Assembly: GCA_964397625.1 (NCBI GenBank)
Contig: CAYNJT010000006.1
Location: forward strand, 1 to 64,000
Source: Leptolinea sp964397625
Lineage (GTDB): Bacteria > Chloroflexota > Anaerolineae > Anaerolineales > Anaerolineaceae
Direction: 5' to 3'
Length of the DNA stretch: 64,000 bases
Positions within the stretch are counted from its first letter, which is position 1. Every line of letters starts with the position of its first letter. Below, one piece after another: positions 33,109 through 42,303 of the stretch. Position numbers and translations under genes: made by a program. The notes under the pieces are model-generated. The model was given only the letters and a program-made list of their open reading frames with translations, had not been told where the DNA came from and did no database searches.

Positions 33109-34000
33109 TTACAGAATTTCGTGATTTGAAACGTGGGTTGGTAAAGCCTGCGCATTCCAAAGGTCCATATATAATCGAGCGACCATGTTGATTTCAAATT
33201 TTTTTTGCACCCTTTCAACACTTCTTCTGCCCAATTCCAGGCGTTGATCGTTTGAAAGCTCGAGGATTTCAACGATAGCCTGCCCCAGGAGTTCCGGATC
33301 GCCCGGGGGGACGATCTTCCCCATTTCTCCCAGAACTTCCTCCGCGCCGCCGACATTGGTGGAAACACACGGAATCCCACAGGCCATTGCTTCACCAAGA
33401 ACGTTGGAAAAAGATTCTCCATATGCCGACGAAGAAACAGCAACTGAACAGGCCGAATGGAAGGATCGCATGTCTGTAATCCGCCCGAGCAAATGAAAAC
33501 GCTCAGCGGCGCCGGCTGCTTCAATCCAACCCTCCAGTTCCGCGTTGCCGGTTGAAACTCCCTCACCACACATCAAGAAATGCGTATTCGGTATGACCTG
33601 GAGGACGTGCCGGGCACTCCTGATGAACGTCGCATGGTCTTTTTGCCTGTCAAATCTGGCAGCCAGGCCGACCACGGGAACATCTGACCCTATACCCAGN
33701 NNNNNNNNNNNNNNNNNNNNNNNNNNNNNNNNNNNNNNNNNNNNNNNNNNNNNNNNNNNNNNNNNNNNNNNNNNNNNNNNNNNNNNNNNNNNNNNNNNNT
33801 CCAAGAGAAGTAACCTCTATACCATCCGTTTGAATACGTTGGCCAATTTCACCGATGTTCGTTAATGAAATCACCCGTGAAGGGTAACGCGCTCGATCAA
33901 TCGCATGCAGCAACTTAGAGAGCATGATTTCAGCTCCACCGGTGTCCAAACCGGTGATTACGTGCGTGACTGGTAAAGACAAGCTGTTATTTGTGTTCAT
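33109..34000 (-). CDS. Family 4 glycosyltransferase interrupted by an assembly gap
   Basis: The ATG at 34000 starts directly after the previous stop, and the stop is at 33109. The N-terminal 67 residues show ITGLDTGGAEIML, the GGAE motif of GT4 acceptor domains. The C-terminal part shows VPVVGLAARFDRQKDH and a YGESFSNVLGEAMACGIP donor-site motif with both Glu residues. The middle is replaced by 100 N, and the two halves are not in the same frame across it, so the N run is a placeholder. By comparison with the GT4 protein at 37796, about 120-125 residues lie in the gap, about 370 bases. The gene is probably intact in the genome. Confidence 0.75.
33700..33799. other. Scaffold gap of 100 N
   Basis: Exactly 100 N lie inside a glycosyltransferase gene. 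The round number is the usual scaffolding default, not a measured length. Linkage of the two sides is supported by matching N- and C-terminal halves of one GT4 protein. Confidence 0.97.
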
Positions 34001-36328
34001 TTACGGTTTCAATCTTCGCGCGGATTCAACCTGGAACAGGTCGTATCCAGAAGGGGTCAACTCGCGAAAACCGCATAGTTCCACCCAGCCCGTGTTTTGC
34101 TGCAATATTTCAGTGGGCGCGATAATATTTTTAAATTCTCCACTTTCCCGGTCATATCCAGTAAAAAAAGAACGGCCGGGTTTTACCGATAAAAGTTCTC
34201 TCGAGACATCAAACATGGGTGCGTCATGCAGGCTTCTCGAGTAGTCCGCAAACCTCAGGTTGGGAACCATGGATATCCTGGCATAGGTATCAGGAACAAT
34301 ATTGATATACGTCCCGGGTGTTACGCGGGTTATTACCCGCCTCTGGTCATTGGAACAATGCGCGTTTGAGGGGATATCCACGGGCTTGATTATGACACGC
34401 AAAATCAACGGAGCAATAAATATCAAAACAATCAGCAGGATGGAAAAAGACCATAAACTCCAGGAAGTGCCATATTTCCCCTCTTCAGGATCGCCAGCAT
34501 GCCTGGCAGACTGGCTCGCATACCATTCGCCCAGGAAGACAGCGCCAGGGGCGACAAACCAGGGAATAGCCGCTGCATATGTTCGTATCTCGGCATCGAT
34601 CGTTGGAACAAAAGGAACCGAGAGAAGGATTCCCACAATTCCCATAAGGACCATGGAATAATGCTCTTTTTTCACACCACGTACGATGCGGAAGACACCC
34701 AGCAACGAGACAAAGGCCATCACCCCGCGCCCGACAAATGATTCTATCAGGGTCGAACCCTCGATAAAACCAAACAACCCTGACCATTCGTAAGAGAAAA
34801 AGTATCCCCAGTACCGTATGGCGCCGGTGAGCATATTGCCTGGATTCGATTTAACCGCCTCCCAGACATACCGGTAAATGGTCTGCGATAATGCCGGTTC
34901 AGCCATGGTCGCGAGTTCCGGATGATCAACCGCGTATTGTTTCCAGCCGGTGCCGCCGGTAACCAGTCCATACAATGTGTATGAAAAATTGGACATCGAT
35001 GAACTGTCTGTTCCCGCGAAAACAGAATAGATGACCCAATGGATGACGAAGGCGACTCCAGAAGACACGGCTAAAATACCAGCGGAACGCCAGTTAAATT
35101 TCTGATGTTCTTTTCGAAATCCCAGTCCTCCCCAGAGGATCAGGGTTGGGAGCATAAAAAATGGTCCCGCTCTGGATAATAAACCAAGGCTAAGCATCAA
35201 GATGCCTGCCGCGGCATCCACCAGCCGTTTTCGGCTAGCGCCGCACCAAAGTAGGGCAAATCCAACGGCTCCCAACGGAAGGCCGATGATCTCGCTCATC
35301 GTTGAACCAATGAACCGCCGGATGAAGAGGAAAAGCCCGATACCAAAAAAAGCGGCAGCCAGCGGCCCAGCCGACCTATCGACCTCAATCGAGGCTAGAA
35401 AAATGGCGCATATAGCGATCAGGCAGAAATCGGCAATAACAATTTGCAGATTTTCACCGCTTAACCAAAAAAGCACCCCCAGCAGCGCGGGAAATAAGGG
35501 TCGCTTGGCAGAGAACTGGTGGAATGGTTGACCTTGCGTCAGCAACCGCCCCCCGTGATAGTATCCATTGGCGTCATTGAACGGTTGGAGACCGGCGACA
35601 ATATTGAAATCAGTAACACCGCTTGTCCAAACACCGATCAGAGATCCTCCGATCAGCAACAGGAATAATGCAAAAGCGGCCAGACCACCCCAGAGATCAC
35701 GACGTTTGAAAGACCAATAGATCAATGGGAATAAGGCAAGTAAAAAGATCAGGCTGCCTTTACGCAAGATCAACCCGGCAATAGCGGGAAACGCAATCAT
35801 GTAAAAAATAAAGGCAAGTAAAAAACCGACCAAGCCCGTTTTTACCAGATATGTAAGGTTTTCAACCAGTCGGGATTTGCCAGCCCAGAACAGGTAAACG
35901 AGGATGGAAGAAGAGATGACAACGCCCGCCCACATTAAAACTGGAAAAAGCCGCTCAATCATTGCTATCTGGTTTGAAAACAGAGATGGTCCAAAAGTAG
36001 AAACGCCAAAGATGATAAGAAGGATAATCCAGGCAGCTGCCAGACCCCAGTGTGGACGTCCATGCAGTTTCAAACGGGAAAACAGTTTAATCGCCAGATC
36101 AGGTTCTTGTAATTCAATGATCAGGAAGTATCCCAGTGTCAATGAACCCACGAGCAACCCCAATCCCTCCAGCAATCGTAAGAGAGAAAAGCCTAAAAGA
36201 ACGGAATTTTTGGGGTCCGCTGGAATAAAGAACAGGTAGGCCAACCCGGCAAGACCTGAAAAGAATCCGATTGCCAGGGGAACAGCCAGGTATTGCTGTT
36301 CCCGCGCGCGAACCTTCCATGGTTTCAT
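34001..36328 (-). CDS. GT-C-like membrane protein with Cys-paired tail
   Basis: This 775-residue polytopic protein has about seven helices before the loop-1 signature FNDANGYYHGGRLL (Asp252) and FSAKRPLFPALL (275-277 KRP), the GT39/ArnT-like layout. Later a segment NFSYTLYGLVTGGTGWKQYA...DHPEL is closely matched by the protein at 58047, its paralogue. The soluble tail has a Cys in AHCSNDQRR, followed by TPGTYINI, and a second in WVELCGF. Both positions are kept in the paralogue. The ATG forms a TAATG junction with the fusion gene before it. Probably an outer-face sugar transferase, but donor and acceptor are unknown. Confidence 0.62.
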   Translation of the reverse strand: MKPWKVRAREQQYLAVPLAIGFFSGLAGLAYLFFIPADPKNSVLLGFSLLRLLEGLGLLVGSLTLGYFLIIELQEPDLAIKLFSRLKLHGRPHWGLAAAWIILLIIFGVSTFGPSLFSNQIAMIERLFPVLMWAGVVISSSILVYLFWAGKSRLVENLTYLVKTGLVGFLLAFIFYMIAFPAIAGLILRKGSLIFLLALFPLIYWSFKRRDLWGGLAAFALFLLLIGGSLIGVWTSGVTDFNIVAGLQPFNDANGYYHGGRLLTQGQPFHQFSAKRPLFPALLGVLFWLSGENLQIVIADFCLIAICAIFLASIEVDRSAGPLAAAFFGIGLFLFIRRFIGSTMSEIIGLPLGAVGFALLWCGASRKRLVDAAAGILMLSLGLLSRAGPFFMLPTLILWGGLGFRKEHQKFNWRSAGILAVSSGVAFVIHWVIYSVFAGTDSSSMSNFSYTLYGLVTGGTGWKQYAVDHPELATMAEPALSQTIYRYVWEAVKSNPGNMLTGAIRYWGYFFSYEWSGLFGFIEGSTLIESFVGRGVMAFVSLLGVFRIVRGVKKEHYSMVLMGIVGILLSVPFVPTIDAEIRTYAAAIPWFVAPGAVFLGEWYASQSARHAGDPEEGKYGTSWSLWSFSILLIVLIFIAPLILRVIIKPVDIPSNAHCSNDQRRVITRVTPGTYINIVPDTYARISMVPNLRFADYSRSLHDAPMFDVSRELLSVKPGRSFFTGYDRESGEFKNIIAPTEILQQNTGWVELCGFRELTPSGYDLFQVESARRLKP

Positions 36329-37791
36329 TAAACAAACTTAATGCGGCTGGCGGCGAACACCACCATTTTTAATAAAAGCCAGCCGTGACTCCAACGCTGA
36401 ATGTTCGTAGTCCCATAGGTACGTTCGCGGTACCGGATGGGCAGGTCAACAATTTTCAGTGTTTGTTTGGCCGCGCCGAATAACAGGTCAAAATCACCGA
36501 AAGGATCAAAGTTGCCAAAGTAGCTGCGGTTACGAGCGATCAATTCATAATCCGCTTTTCGCAAAACCTTTGTCCCGCAGAGGGTATCTTTAATTGGCTG
36601 GCCGAGCAGCCAGGAAAATGTCAACGAAAAGAACTTGTTACCCAGGAAATTAAAGAAACGCATGGCCTGTTTTTCCATGGGATAAACCAGACGCACGCCG
36701 TTTATGAAATCGCCCTTGCCCTGGACCAGTGCGTCATAGAAACGGGGCAGATCTTCCGGTGGAACGGTCAGATCGGCATCCAGGATCATGAAAATATCAC
36801 CTTCAGCCCGGTCGTATCCCAAACGGACAGCGTCACCTTTTCCCTTGCCGGTTTGCTGCAGAACCTGGCACCGCCGTTCCGGGTGGGCTGCCACCTCGCG
36901 TTTGATGGCATCAAAGGTATCATCGGTGGAATTGCCTTCCACGAAAACAATTTCTGTTCCCGCGCCCATTTCTGGCACCCGCTTCATGATCGCTGGAATG
37001 TTACCGGCTTCATTGCGAGCTGGAACAATGACAGAAACAACTGGTTTCTGGTCTGCAACCTGGGAAGGCTGCGGACGCGCAATTATCATATTGGTTAAAG
37101 CCAGCTCATTAAACGGCCAGATTTTGACGAGAAATTTGTTAAAGAATGCATCGACCAATGGGGTCGTGACCGGCCAAAGGATTTCCTGCCACGAACGGAC
37201 TGTTTCCAAATTTTCCAAGTGCAACAGATTGGAAATATCATCCACTGTCAGCCAGTTTTGATATAGCGTGGGTTTAGCCAGGTGCAGAAATTCAGCCAAT
37301 CCCAGAGGAACTTCCCACAACCGGCTATACACATTGATAATTATTCTCGTGCGGGGATGCGATAAGCGGCGCACCTCACGAAATACAGCCTGCACATCCC
37401 ACAGGTCATTTAACAGGTCAGAAAGAATAATGACATCGAATTTTTCCTCCAGGCCGATATTCATGGCATCAGCCAGAAAGAAATGGCAATCCGGATGGCG
37501 TTGTATCGCCCTTTTGATCATCCCTGTGGAAAAATCCAGACCAATACCAATTTCCGGTTTTAACGATGCCAGCAGATCTCCCTGTCCACATCCCAATTCC
37601 AGGATTTTTTGTTTTGGAGAAACCAGGAAGGAAAAAATCTCATGCAAACGCCGATGATAGTAACCACCCAGTCCTTTCCATCGGTCCAAACCAAGAGCAG
37701 TTTGCTCATTATGGGCAATTCTGGCGTTTCTGTACTCGACTTCAGCATTTCTTGTTGTATCGTTTTTAGTTTTTGAATCCAAGGTATTCAT
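36328..37791 (-). CDS. Fused SAM methyltransferase and DPM1-like GT2 glycosyltransferase
   Basis: This 487-residue protein has two domains. Residues about 20-240 are a class I methyltransferase with KILELGCGQGDLL (62-74) and FDVIILSDLLNDLWD. Residues about 252-487 are a GT2 domain with VVSVIVPARNEAGN, VEGNSTDDT, GKGKGDAVRLGY and the metal-binding DADLT, then LCGTKVL and YRERTYGTTNI, as in polyprenyl-phosphate mannose or glucose synthases. No transmembrane helices follow the GT2 domain. It may make a polyprenyl-phosphate sugar for the GT-C-like protein encoded directly downstream. The methylation target is unknown. The continuous frame and single motif sets argue for a true fusion. Confidence 0.85.
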   Translation of the reverse strand: MNTLDSKTKNDTTRNAEVEYRNARIAHNEQTALGLDRWKGLGGYYHRRLHEIFSFLVSPKQKILELGCGQGDLLASLKPEIGIGLDFSTGMIKRAIQRHPDCHFFLADAMNIGLEEKFDVIILSDLLNDLWDVQAVFREVRRLSHPRTRIIINVYSRLWEVPLGLAEFLHLAKPTLYQNWLTVDDISNLLHLENLETVRSWQEILWPVTTPLVDAFFNKFLVKIWPFNELALTNMIIARPQPSQVADQKPVVSVIVPARNEAGNIPAIMKRVPEMGAGTEIVFVEGNSTDDTFDAIKREVAAHPERRCQVLQQTGKGKGDAVRLGYDRAEGDIFMILDADLTVPPEDLPRFYDALVQGKGDFINGVRLVYPMEKQAMRFFNFLGNKFFSLTFSWLLGQPIKDTLCGTKVLRKADYELIARNRSYFGNFDPFGDFDLLFGAAKQTLKIVDLPIRYRERTYGTTNIQRWSHGWLLLKMVVFAASRIKFV

Positions 37792-37795
37792 CCCA

Positions 37796-38914
37796 TTATT
37801 TTAGTATTTCTTTTGATGTTGCTTCAACCATTTTTTCCAAACTAAACTCTTTAACAATTTTCTCGCGAGCCGCCCGGCCTAATGAAGACCGATCTTGAGG
37901 AGGCAGAGTAGCCAAGTGTTGAATGCGAGCTGCCAGCCCTTGAACATCACCGGGAGCAAACACCATACCCGTTTCTCCTACGATCCGCCGGGAATCGCCC
38001 ACATCACTGACAACACACGGAACCTCACAAGCCATGGCTTCGGCTATCACATTGGAAAATCCTTCTCCGATGGATGCTGAAACACACATATCCAGAACAT
38101 TATAAATTCCCTGAACGTCTTTTTGTGAAGCAACCCATTTAAAACTACTCTCAATCCCCAGTGATCTCGTGGTGGACCTCAATTCGGATTCAAATTGAGG
38201 CGAACCACTACCCACCACCAGAAAAACCATGTCAGGTTTTGTTTTGAGCACGATGGATGCTGCCTTGATGAATGTTTCATGGTCTTTGATCGGGTCAATC
38301 CGCCCGATTATGCCAGTCACCATTGCGGTTTCGGAAATACCGAGTTCTTTACGGGTTCTCCGCCGGGCATTAATATCCGCGCGGAATTGGGTGGTGTCAA
38401 TTCCATTGGGGATAACCACCATTTTGTCTTGCGGCATACCCCGTTCAGCCGCCATTCGCGCGCCAGTATATGAATTCACTAAAATTTGATCACTCAACCA
38501 GGCCAATTTATCCTGTAAAAAATAGATAACCCGATTTAATGTGTCGTAATCTTCATTGCGTACATAGGAATGACGAATGGAGATGATCAATTTAATGCGA
38601 GGGGTGAATGGTTTTAACAGCATGGCAAGCAAATTGGCGGCCACCAGATACGACATAATAATGTCAGGTTTTTCATTTTGGATGATTCCTGACAGGTTTG
38701 AGATAAAGGGTAATATATCCCATCTTCCACGCTTACCGGCAGAAATGACTCGCACACCCGAATTAAGATACTCTGACAGTAATTCACCATCCGGGTAAAA
38801 AGTAACAACAACGGGGTCAATTCGACTGCGATCCAAACCACGCAGCAAAGTCAGCAACTGTTTTTCTGCGCCGCCTATATTGATGGATCGAATAAGAAAC
38901 ATGACCTTTTTCAC
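37796..38914 (-). CDS. Family 4 glycosyltransferase
   Basis: This 372-residue protein begins with a GTG at 38914 preceded by GGGGA at good spacing. INIGGAEKQLLTLL near residue 12 is the GGAE acceptor-domain motif. VIPNGIDTTQF, IGRIDPIKDH and SIGEGFSNVIAEAMACEVPCVV (two Glu residues seven apart) are donor-domain motifs. It is probably a retaining cytoplasmic transferase. It lies 19 bases after a methyltransferase gene and 4 bases before the fusion gene. It is the closest full-length relative in the window of the gapped GT4 gene at 33109. Donor unknown. Confidence 0.88.
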   Translation of the reverse strand: MKKVMFLIRSINIGGAEKQLLTLLRGLDRSRIDPVVVTFYPDGELLSEYLNSGVRVISAGKRGRWDILPFISNLSGIIQNEKPDIIMSYLVAANLLAMLLKPFTPRIKLIISIRHSYVRNEDYDTLNRVIYFLQDKLAWLSDQILVNSYTGARMAAERGMPQDKMVVIPNGIDTTQFRADINARRRTRKELGISETAMVTGIIGRIDPIKDHETFIKAASIVLKTKPDMVFLVVGSGSPQFESELRSTTRSLGIESSFKWVASQKDVQGIYNVLDMCVSASIGEGFSNVIAEAMACEVPCVVSDVGDSRRIVGETGMVFAPGDVQGLAARIQHLATLPPQDRSSLGRAAREKIVKEFSLEKMVEATSKEILK

Positions 38915-38933
38915 AGGTTTTTCCCCATGCGGG

Positions 38934-39782
38934 CTATTTTATTTCCCGGTGAAAAATAAATTCATTACAACCCAGATTAAACGTCGTTTTCATGAACTCA
39001 AGCGTAAAACCTCTGGAATGCAGGAATTGGAAAATCTCACCCGGGGTCGCAACTTCAAATGGATAACCCCCAACCCAGTCGATGACATCTTCCCATGGTG
39101 ACATTCCTCGATTGCTGTTGTAATTACGCCATGTTATACCGGGATGCCCCTTTAAAAGGTCCCGGATAAAAATTGGCAGCCAAATTATGATAAAGGAAGG
39201 ATAAAGCACCAGGAATCTCAAAAATGATGGCAACCGGTTATAGAGTTTTTTTATTGCCGTCCATATCCGGCTGGGTATTCCCTGATCATTATAAATAGCA
39301 ATAAACAGGCGCCCCCCCGGTTTTACAAGATGAGAAGCATTTTCGATTGCCTGCCACATCTTTCCGGTGTGATGTAGAACACCCCAGGAATAAACGATAT
39401 CAAATTCTGGAAGTCCCTGAAGGTAGGTGTCATTTAAGACACTGGCCTGTTCAATCGTCCATGAGTTGTTATCAGAGAAAAACCGCTTTTTCAGGTCCCG
39501 GCAGCAGGCAACGCTGAAAGAGTCAAAATCGAAGGAATGCACCGGGGAAGAACCCAACCTCACGGCCGCTAACGAAAATAAGCCGCTACCGCAGCCAATA
39601 TCCAGAAAGCTCAATCCATTCAGGTTCTCAACAGCCAGCTTTTCTTTTAGGGATTTTTCTGCTTCCAGGATTTTTGTTTCATTCAGACGATCCAGGTATC
39701 TCTGCCAGTTCTTTCCAAATTCAAAACGTTCGCCCCTGGCGACTGATTTTTCAAATTCTTCCGAATCTTGTACCTGTATCAT
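38934..39782 (-). CDS. Class I SAM-dependent methyltransferase
   Basis: From the ATG at 39782, preceded by GGGAGA with 4-5 base spacing, the protein is 282 residues. The longest frame starts at 39827 without a ribosome binding site. SFLDIGCGSGLFSLAAVRLG is the SAM-binding motif, and YSWGVLHHTGKMWQAI is the post-II region of UbiG-like enzymes. A hydrophobic stretch near residue 195 (FLRFLVLYPSFIIIWLPIF) may bind the membrane. It is the first gene of the minus-strand run that continues through the GT4, fusion and large membrane-protein genes. The substrate, probably a sugar, is unknown. Confidence 0.8.
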   Translation of the reverse strand: MIQVQDSEEFEKSVARGERFEFGKNWQRYLDRLNETKILEAEKSLKEKLAVENLNGLSFLDIGCGSGLFSLAAVRLGSSPVHSFDFDSFSVACCRDLKKRFFSDNNSWTIEQASVLNDTYLQGLPEFDIVYSWGVLHHTGKMWQAIENASHLVKPGGRLFIAIYNDQGIPSRIWTAIKKLYNRLPSFLRFLVLYPSFIIIWLPIFIRDLLKGHPGITWRNYNSNRGMSPWEDVIDWVGGYPFEVATPGEIFQFLHSRGFTLEFMKTTFNLGCNEFIFHREIK

Positions 39783-39902
39783 CAAATCTCCCATCGCTAT
39801 TATCTGGCTAATAGTGGATTTTACCATGCGAAAAATCGTCCATCATTCCAAGGCAACTGATAGTTATGCCGCGCAATCACATCTTGGGTGGATTGGGTCT
39901 TC

Positions 39903-39937
39903 ATAATAAATAAAGCAGAGGCATGATAGCCTCTGCT
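39903..39937 (-). terminator. Rho-independent terminator after the DegT/WlbA module
   Basis: On the minus strand AGCAGAGGC and GCCTCTGCT (39937-39929 and 39922-39914) form a perfect 9-base stem with a 6-base loop, followed by TTTATTTATTATG. It lies 33 bases after the stop of the aminotransferase gene. This is the clearest terminator in the window. Confidence 0.8.
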
Positions 39938-39970
39938 ATAAACAATGCGTTTTCAGCAGTCCGGAATCGC

Positions 39971-41077
39971 TTATTGGCTTTTACTCCATGCATGAATGGC
40001 ATCAGCCACAACTTTTATTTGTTCGTCCGTCAATTCGGGGAACATAGGCAGAGAGAGCACCTGATTCGCCGCTTTTTCGGATTCTGGGAAGTCTCCCTCT
40101 TTGTAGCCCAAATCGGCATGCGCGGGCAATAAATGGACCGGAATTGGATAATGGATACCATGCTGTATACCTGCGTTTGTCAAATAGGCCATGAGGTTTT
40201 CACGATTTGTTGTGCGCACGGCATACACATGGAAAACAGGTTTACCATACGGCATCACTTCTGGGGTGACTACCTTGCTGCCTGCCAGTAGTTTTGAATA
40301 TAGTGCGGCATGCGACCGGCGGGCCTCTGACCAGGAATCAAGGTATTTCAGTTTTACATGCAAAATGGCGCCCTGAATACCTTCCAATCGGTAGTTATAC
40401 CCTTTAAGCACGTGCTGATATTTCTTTTCCGCGCCCCAATCACGCAACATGCGCATGGTGCGGGTGTATTCCGGGTTGTTTGTGGTGATCATGCCGCCTT
40501 CCCCATAAGCCCCCAGATTCTTGCCGGGGTAGAAGCTAAAGCAGCCCATATCACCCATGGATCCGGTCTTTCTGCCTTTGTATTCCGCGCCATGCGCCTG
40601 AGCGGAATCTTCGATCACTACAAGTTTGTGTTTGCGGGCAATTTCTAGAATGGGATCCATGTCAGCGCACTGCCCGTACAGATGCACAGGCAGGATCACT
40701 TTGGTTTTTGGTGTAATCGCCGCTTCGATCTTGCTCACATCCATGGTAAATGAATGCGGATCAATATCCACAAATACCGGTTTCGCGCCGGTATAGCAGA
40801 TGGCCGCAACAGTGGCCACAAAGGTAAATGAAACTGTGATGACTTCATCTCCGGGGCCTACGCCGGCTGCCAGCAATGCCAGATGCAACGCCGAAGTACC
40901 GCTATTCACACCGATCGCGTTATCCACCCCGCAATAAGCCGCGAAATCTTTTTCAAATGCCGCCACCTCGGCACCCAGAACAAATTGAGACGATTCGAGC
41001 ACCCGGCCGACAGCTTCATCGATTTCAGGTTTGATACTGTGATATTGCGCTTTCAGGTCAACAAAAGGAATGGTCAT
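39971..41077 (-). CDS. DegT/DnrJ/EryC1-family PLP sugar aminotransferase (WbpE-like)
   Basis: This 368-residue protein has the PLP enzyme layout: GVNSGTSALHLAL (57-69), SFTFVATV, Asp157 and Gln160 in IEDSAQAHGA, and Lys186 in SFYPGKNLGAYGEGG, the Schiff-base lysine. The family transfers an amino group to keto sugars on a nucleotide. Its partner 21 bases upstream is a WlbA/WbpB-like 3-dehydrogenase, the classical WbpB/WbpE pair that makes 3-amino uronic sugars such as UDP-GlcNAc3NA. The two genes have their own promoter and terminator. It might also serve the PseB-like dehydratase in the other operon, as a C4 aminotransferase, but the pairing argues against it. Confidence 0.85.
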   Translation of the reverse strand: MTIPFVDLKAQYHSIKPEIDEAVGRVLESSQFVLGAEVAAFEKDFAAYCGVDNAIGVNSGTSALHLALLAAGVGPGDEVITVSFTFVATVAAICYTGAKPVFVDIDPHSFTMDVSKIEAAITPKTKVILPVHLYGQCADMDPILEIARKHKLVVIEDSAQAHGAEYKGRKTGSMGDMGCFSFYPGKNLGAYGEGGMITTNNPEYTRTMRMLRDWGAEKKYQHVLKGYNYRLEGIQGAILHVKLKYLDSWSEARRSHAALYSKLLAGSKVVTPEVMPYGKPVFHVYAVRTTNRENLMAYLTNAGIQHGIHYPIPVHLLPAHADLGYKEGDFPESEKAANQVLSLPMFPELTDEQIKVVADAIHAWSKSQ

Positions 41078-41098
41078 TTTTTCTAGTCTCCGCTAATG

Positions 41099-42109
41099 TT
41101 AATCAATCTGAACAGGTTGACCGCGTTTTGCCATGGACTGATTGGCAGCTTCCAGAATTTTCACGATCCTAAGGCCCATCTCTCCATCGGTCTGAGGTTT
41201 ACGGTTGTTGATCACACAATCGATAAAGTGAGCCGCTTCCGTTTTCAATGCCTCTGTTGTGGCCAGATGCGGCGCCCACATATCGCCGCTTCGGTAACTT
41301 ACCAACATCTGATACACACCTTCCGCCCCGCCAGTCAGACTGACGCCTTTGTCATAAATCTTGATCTTTTCACTGGGCTCAATATCATCGTAAACGATCA
41401 TTTGTTTGTCGCCTCCAATAAGGGTGCGGCGCACTTTGACCGGAGCCATCCAGTTGACATGGAAATGGGCAATCAGGTTGTTCTGCAAATAACAGGTAAT
41501 ATACGCGATATCCTCTGGTTGGCCTTTTAGGTGGGCTATACCGGTCGCGGATACGGCGCCCGGCTGCTCTCCCAGAATAAAGTCCATAATCGAAAGATCA
41601 TGCACAGCCAGGTCCCATAACACATTCACATCATGCTGGAACAATCCCAGGTTGATGCGCACTGAGTCATAGTAAAGCAAGCGGCCCATTTCTCCGCTGG
41701 TGATAAGCTCTTTTATTTTGATCACAGCCGGTGTGTAGATGAATGTGTGATCAACCATGACAACTTTATTTGCCTTCGCCGCGGCTTCTAATAATTTCTC
41801 CCCTTCAGCCACGGTACTGGTCATTGGTTTTTCAACAAGAACATGCTTCCCCATCTGCAAGGCCTTCATCGACAGGTCAAAATGTGTGGAAACCGGGGTG
41901 GAAATAACCACAGCGTCCACATCAGGGGAATTAATAAGATCTATTGGATCTTCAGATACCTGAACCGAAGGAAAACGGGATTTGACGAGATTTAGACGAT
42001 CGGACTTTTTATCGCTTACAAATACCACCTGGGCATCTTTTGTCTCTGCGAAATTCCTGACCAGGTTTGGGCCCCAATATCCATATCCGATGACGCCGAT
42101 ATTAATCAT
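41099..42109 (-). CDS. Gfo/Idh/MocA-family UDP-sugar 3-dehydrogenase (WlbA/WbpB-like)
   Basis: This 336-residue protein begins with GYGYWGPNLVRNF (9-21), has EKP at 93-95, DHTFIYTPAV and LWDLAVHDLSIMDF. These are features of the WlbA/WbpB group that oxidises the C3 hydroxyl of UDP-GlcNAcA with NAD. The following aminotransferase gene supports this. The UDP-GlcNAc 6-dehydrogenase that would supply UDP-GlcNAcA is not seen in the window. Its ATG is about 100 bases from a TTGTCG-17-TATAAT promoter. Alternative substrates are UDP-hexoses of other pathways, so the exact reaction is inferred. Confidence 0.8.
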   Translation of the reverse strand: MINIGVIGYGYWGPNLVRNFAETKDAQVVFVSDKKSDRLNLVKSRFPSVQVSEDPIDLINSPDVDAVVISTPVSTHFDLSMKALQMGKHVLVEKPMTSTVAEGEKLLEAAAKANKVVMVDHTFIYTPAVIKIKELITSGEMGRLLYYDSVRINLGLFQHDVNVLWDLAVHDLSIMDFILGEQPGAVSATGIAHLKGQPEDIAYITCYLQNNLIAHFHVNWMAPVKVRRTLIGGDKQMIVYDDIEPSEKIKIYDKGVSLTGGAEGVYQMLVSYRSGDMWAPHLATTEALKTEAAHFIDCVINNRKPQTDGEMGLRIVKILEAANQSMAKRGQPVQID

Positions 42110-42211
42110 TTTCTCTCCAGGGATGTCAATAATTAGATTTTAAAAATTTGAATCGGAACAACAATACCATCGAATTAACCACCAGTGATAGTACCCTCAT
42201 ATCTAATGGAT

Positions 42212-42240
42212 ATTATATTTTTATTTATAATTCCCGACAA
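42212..42240 (-). promoter_or_regulatory. Promoter of the WlbA/WbpE-like gene pair
   Basis: On the minus strand TTGTCG (42240-42235) and TATAAT (42217-42212) are 17 bases apart within a 194-base AT-rich spacer. The leader to the ATG at 42109 is about 95 bases and has no obvious hairpin. Confidence 0.6.
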
Positions 42241-42303
42241 TTTGATTTCTCCTGCCAAAATACCAGTCGATTACAAAAACCAAAGAATGTAATGGCAGTT
42301 GCC

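Noticed and set aside
33102..33569. 155-residue minus-strand frame in the GT4 region
   Set aside because: It overlaps the frame carrying the clear GT4 donor-domain motifs and shows no motif of its own; it is a shadow.
33700..33799. Low-complexity repeat
   Set aside because: It is an assembly placeholder of exactly 100 N, not a biological repeat.
36788..37261. 157-residue plus-strand frame
   Set aside because: It lies fully antisense to the methyltransferase-GT2 fusion, whose motifs are intact.
39427..39906. 159-residue plus-strand frame
   Set aside because: It is antisense to a methyltransferase with a complete SAM motif and has no recognisable domain.
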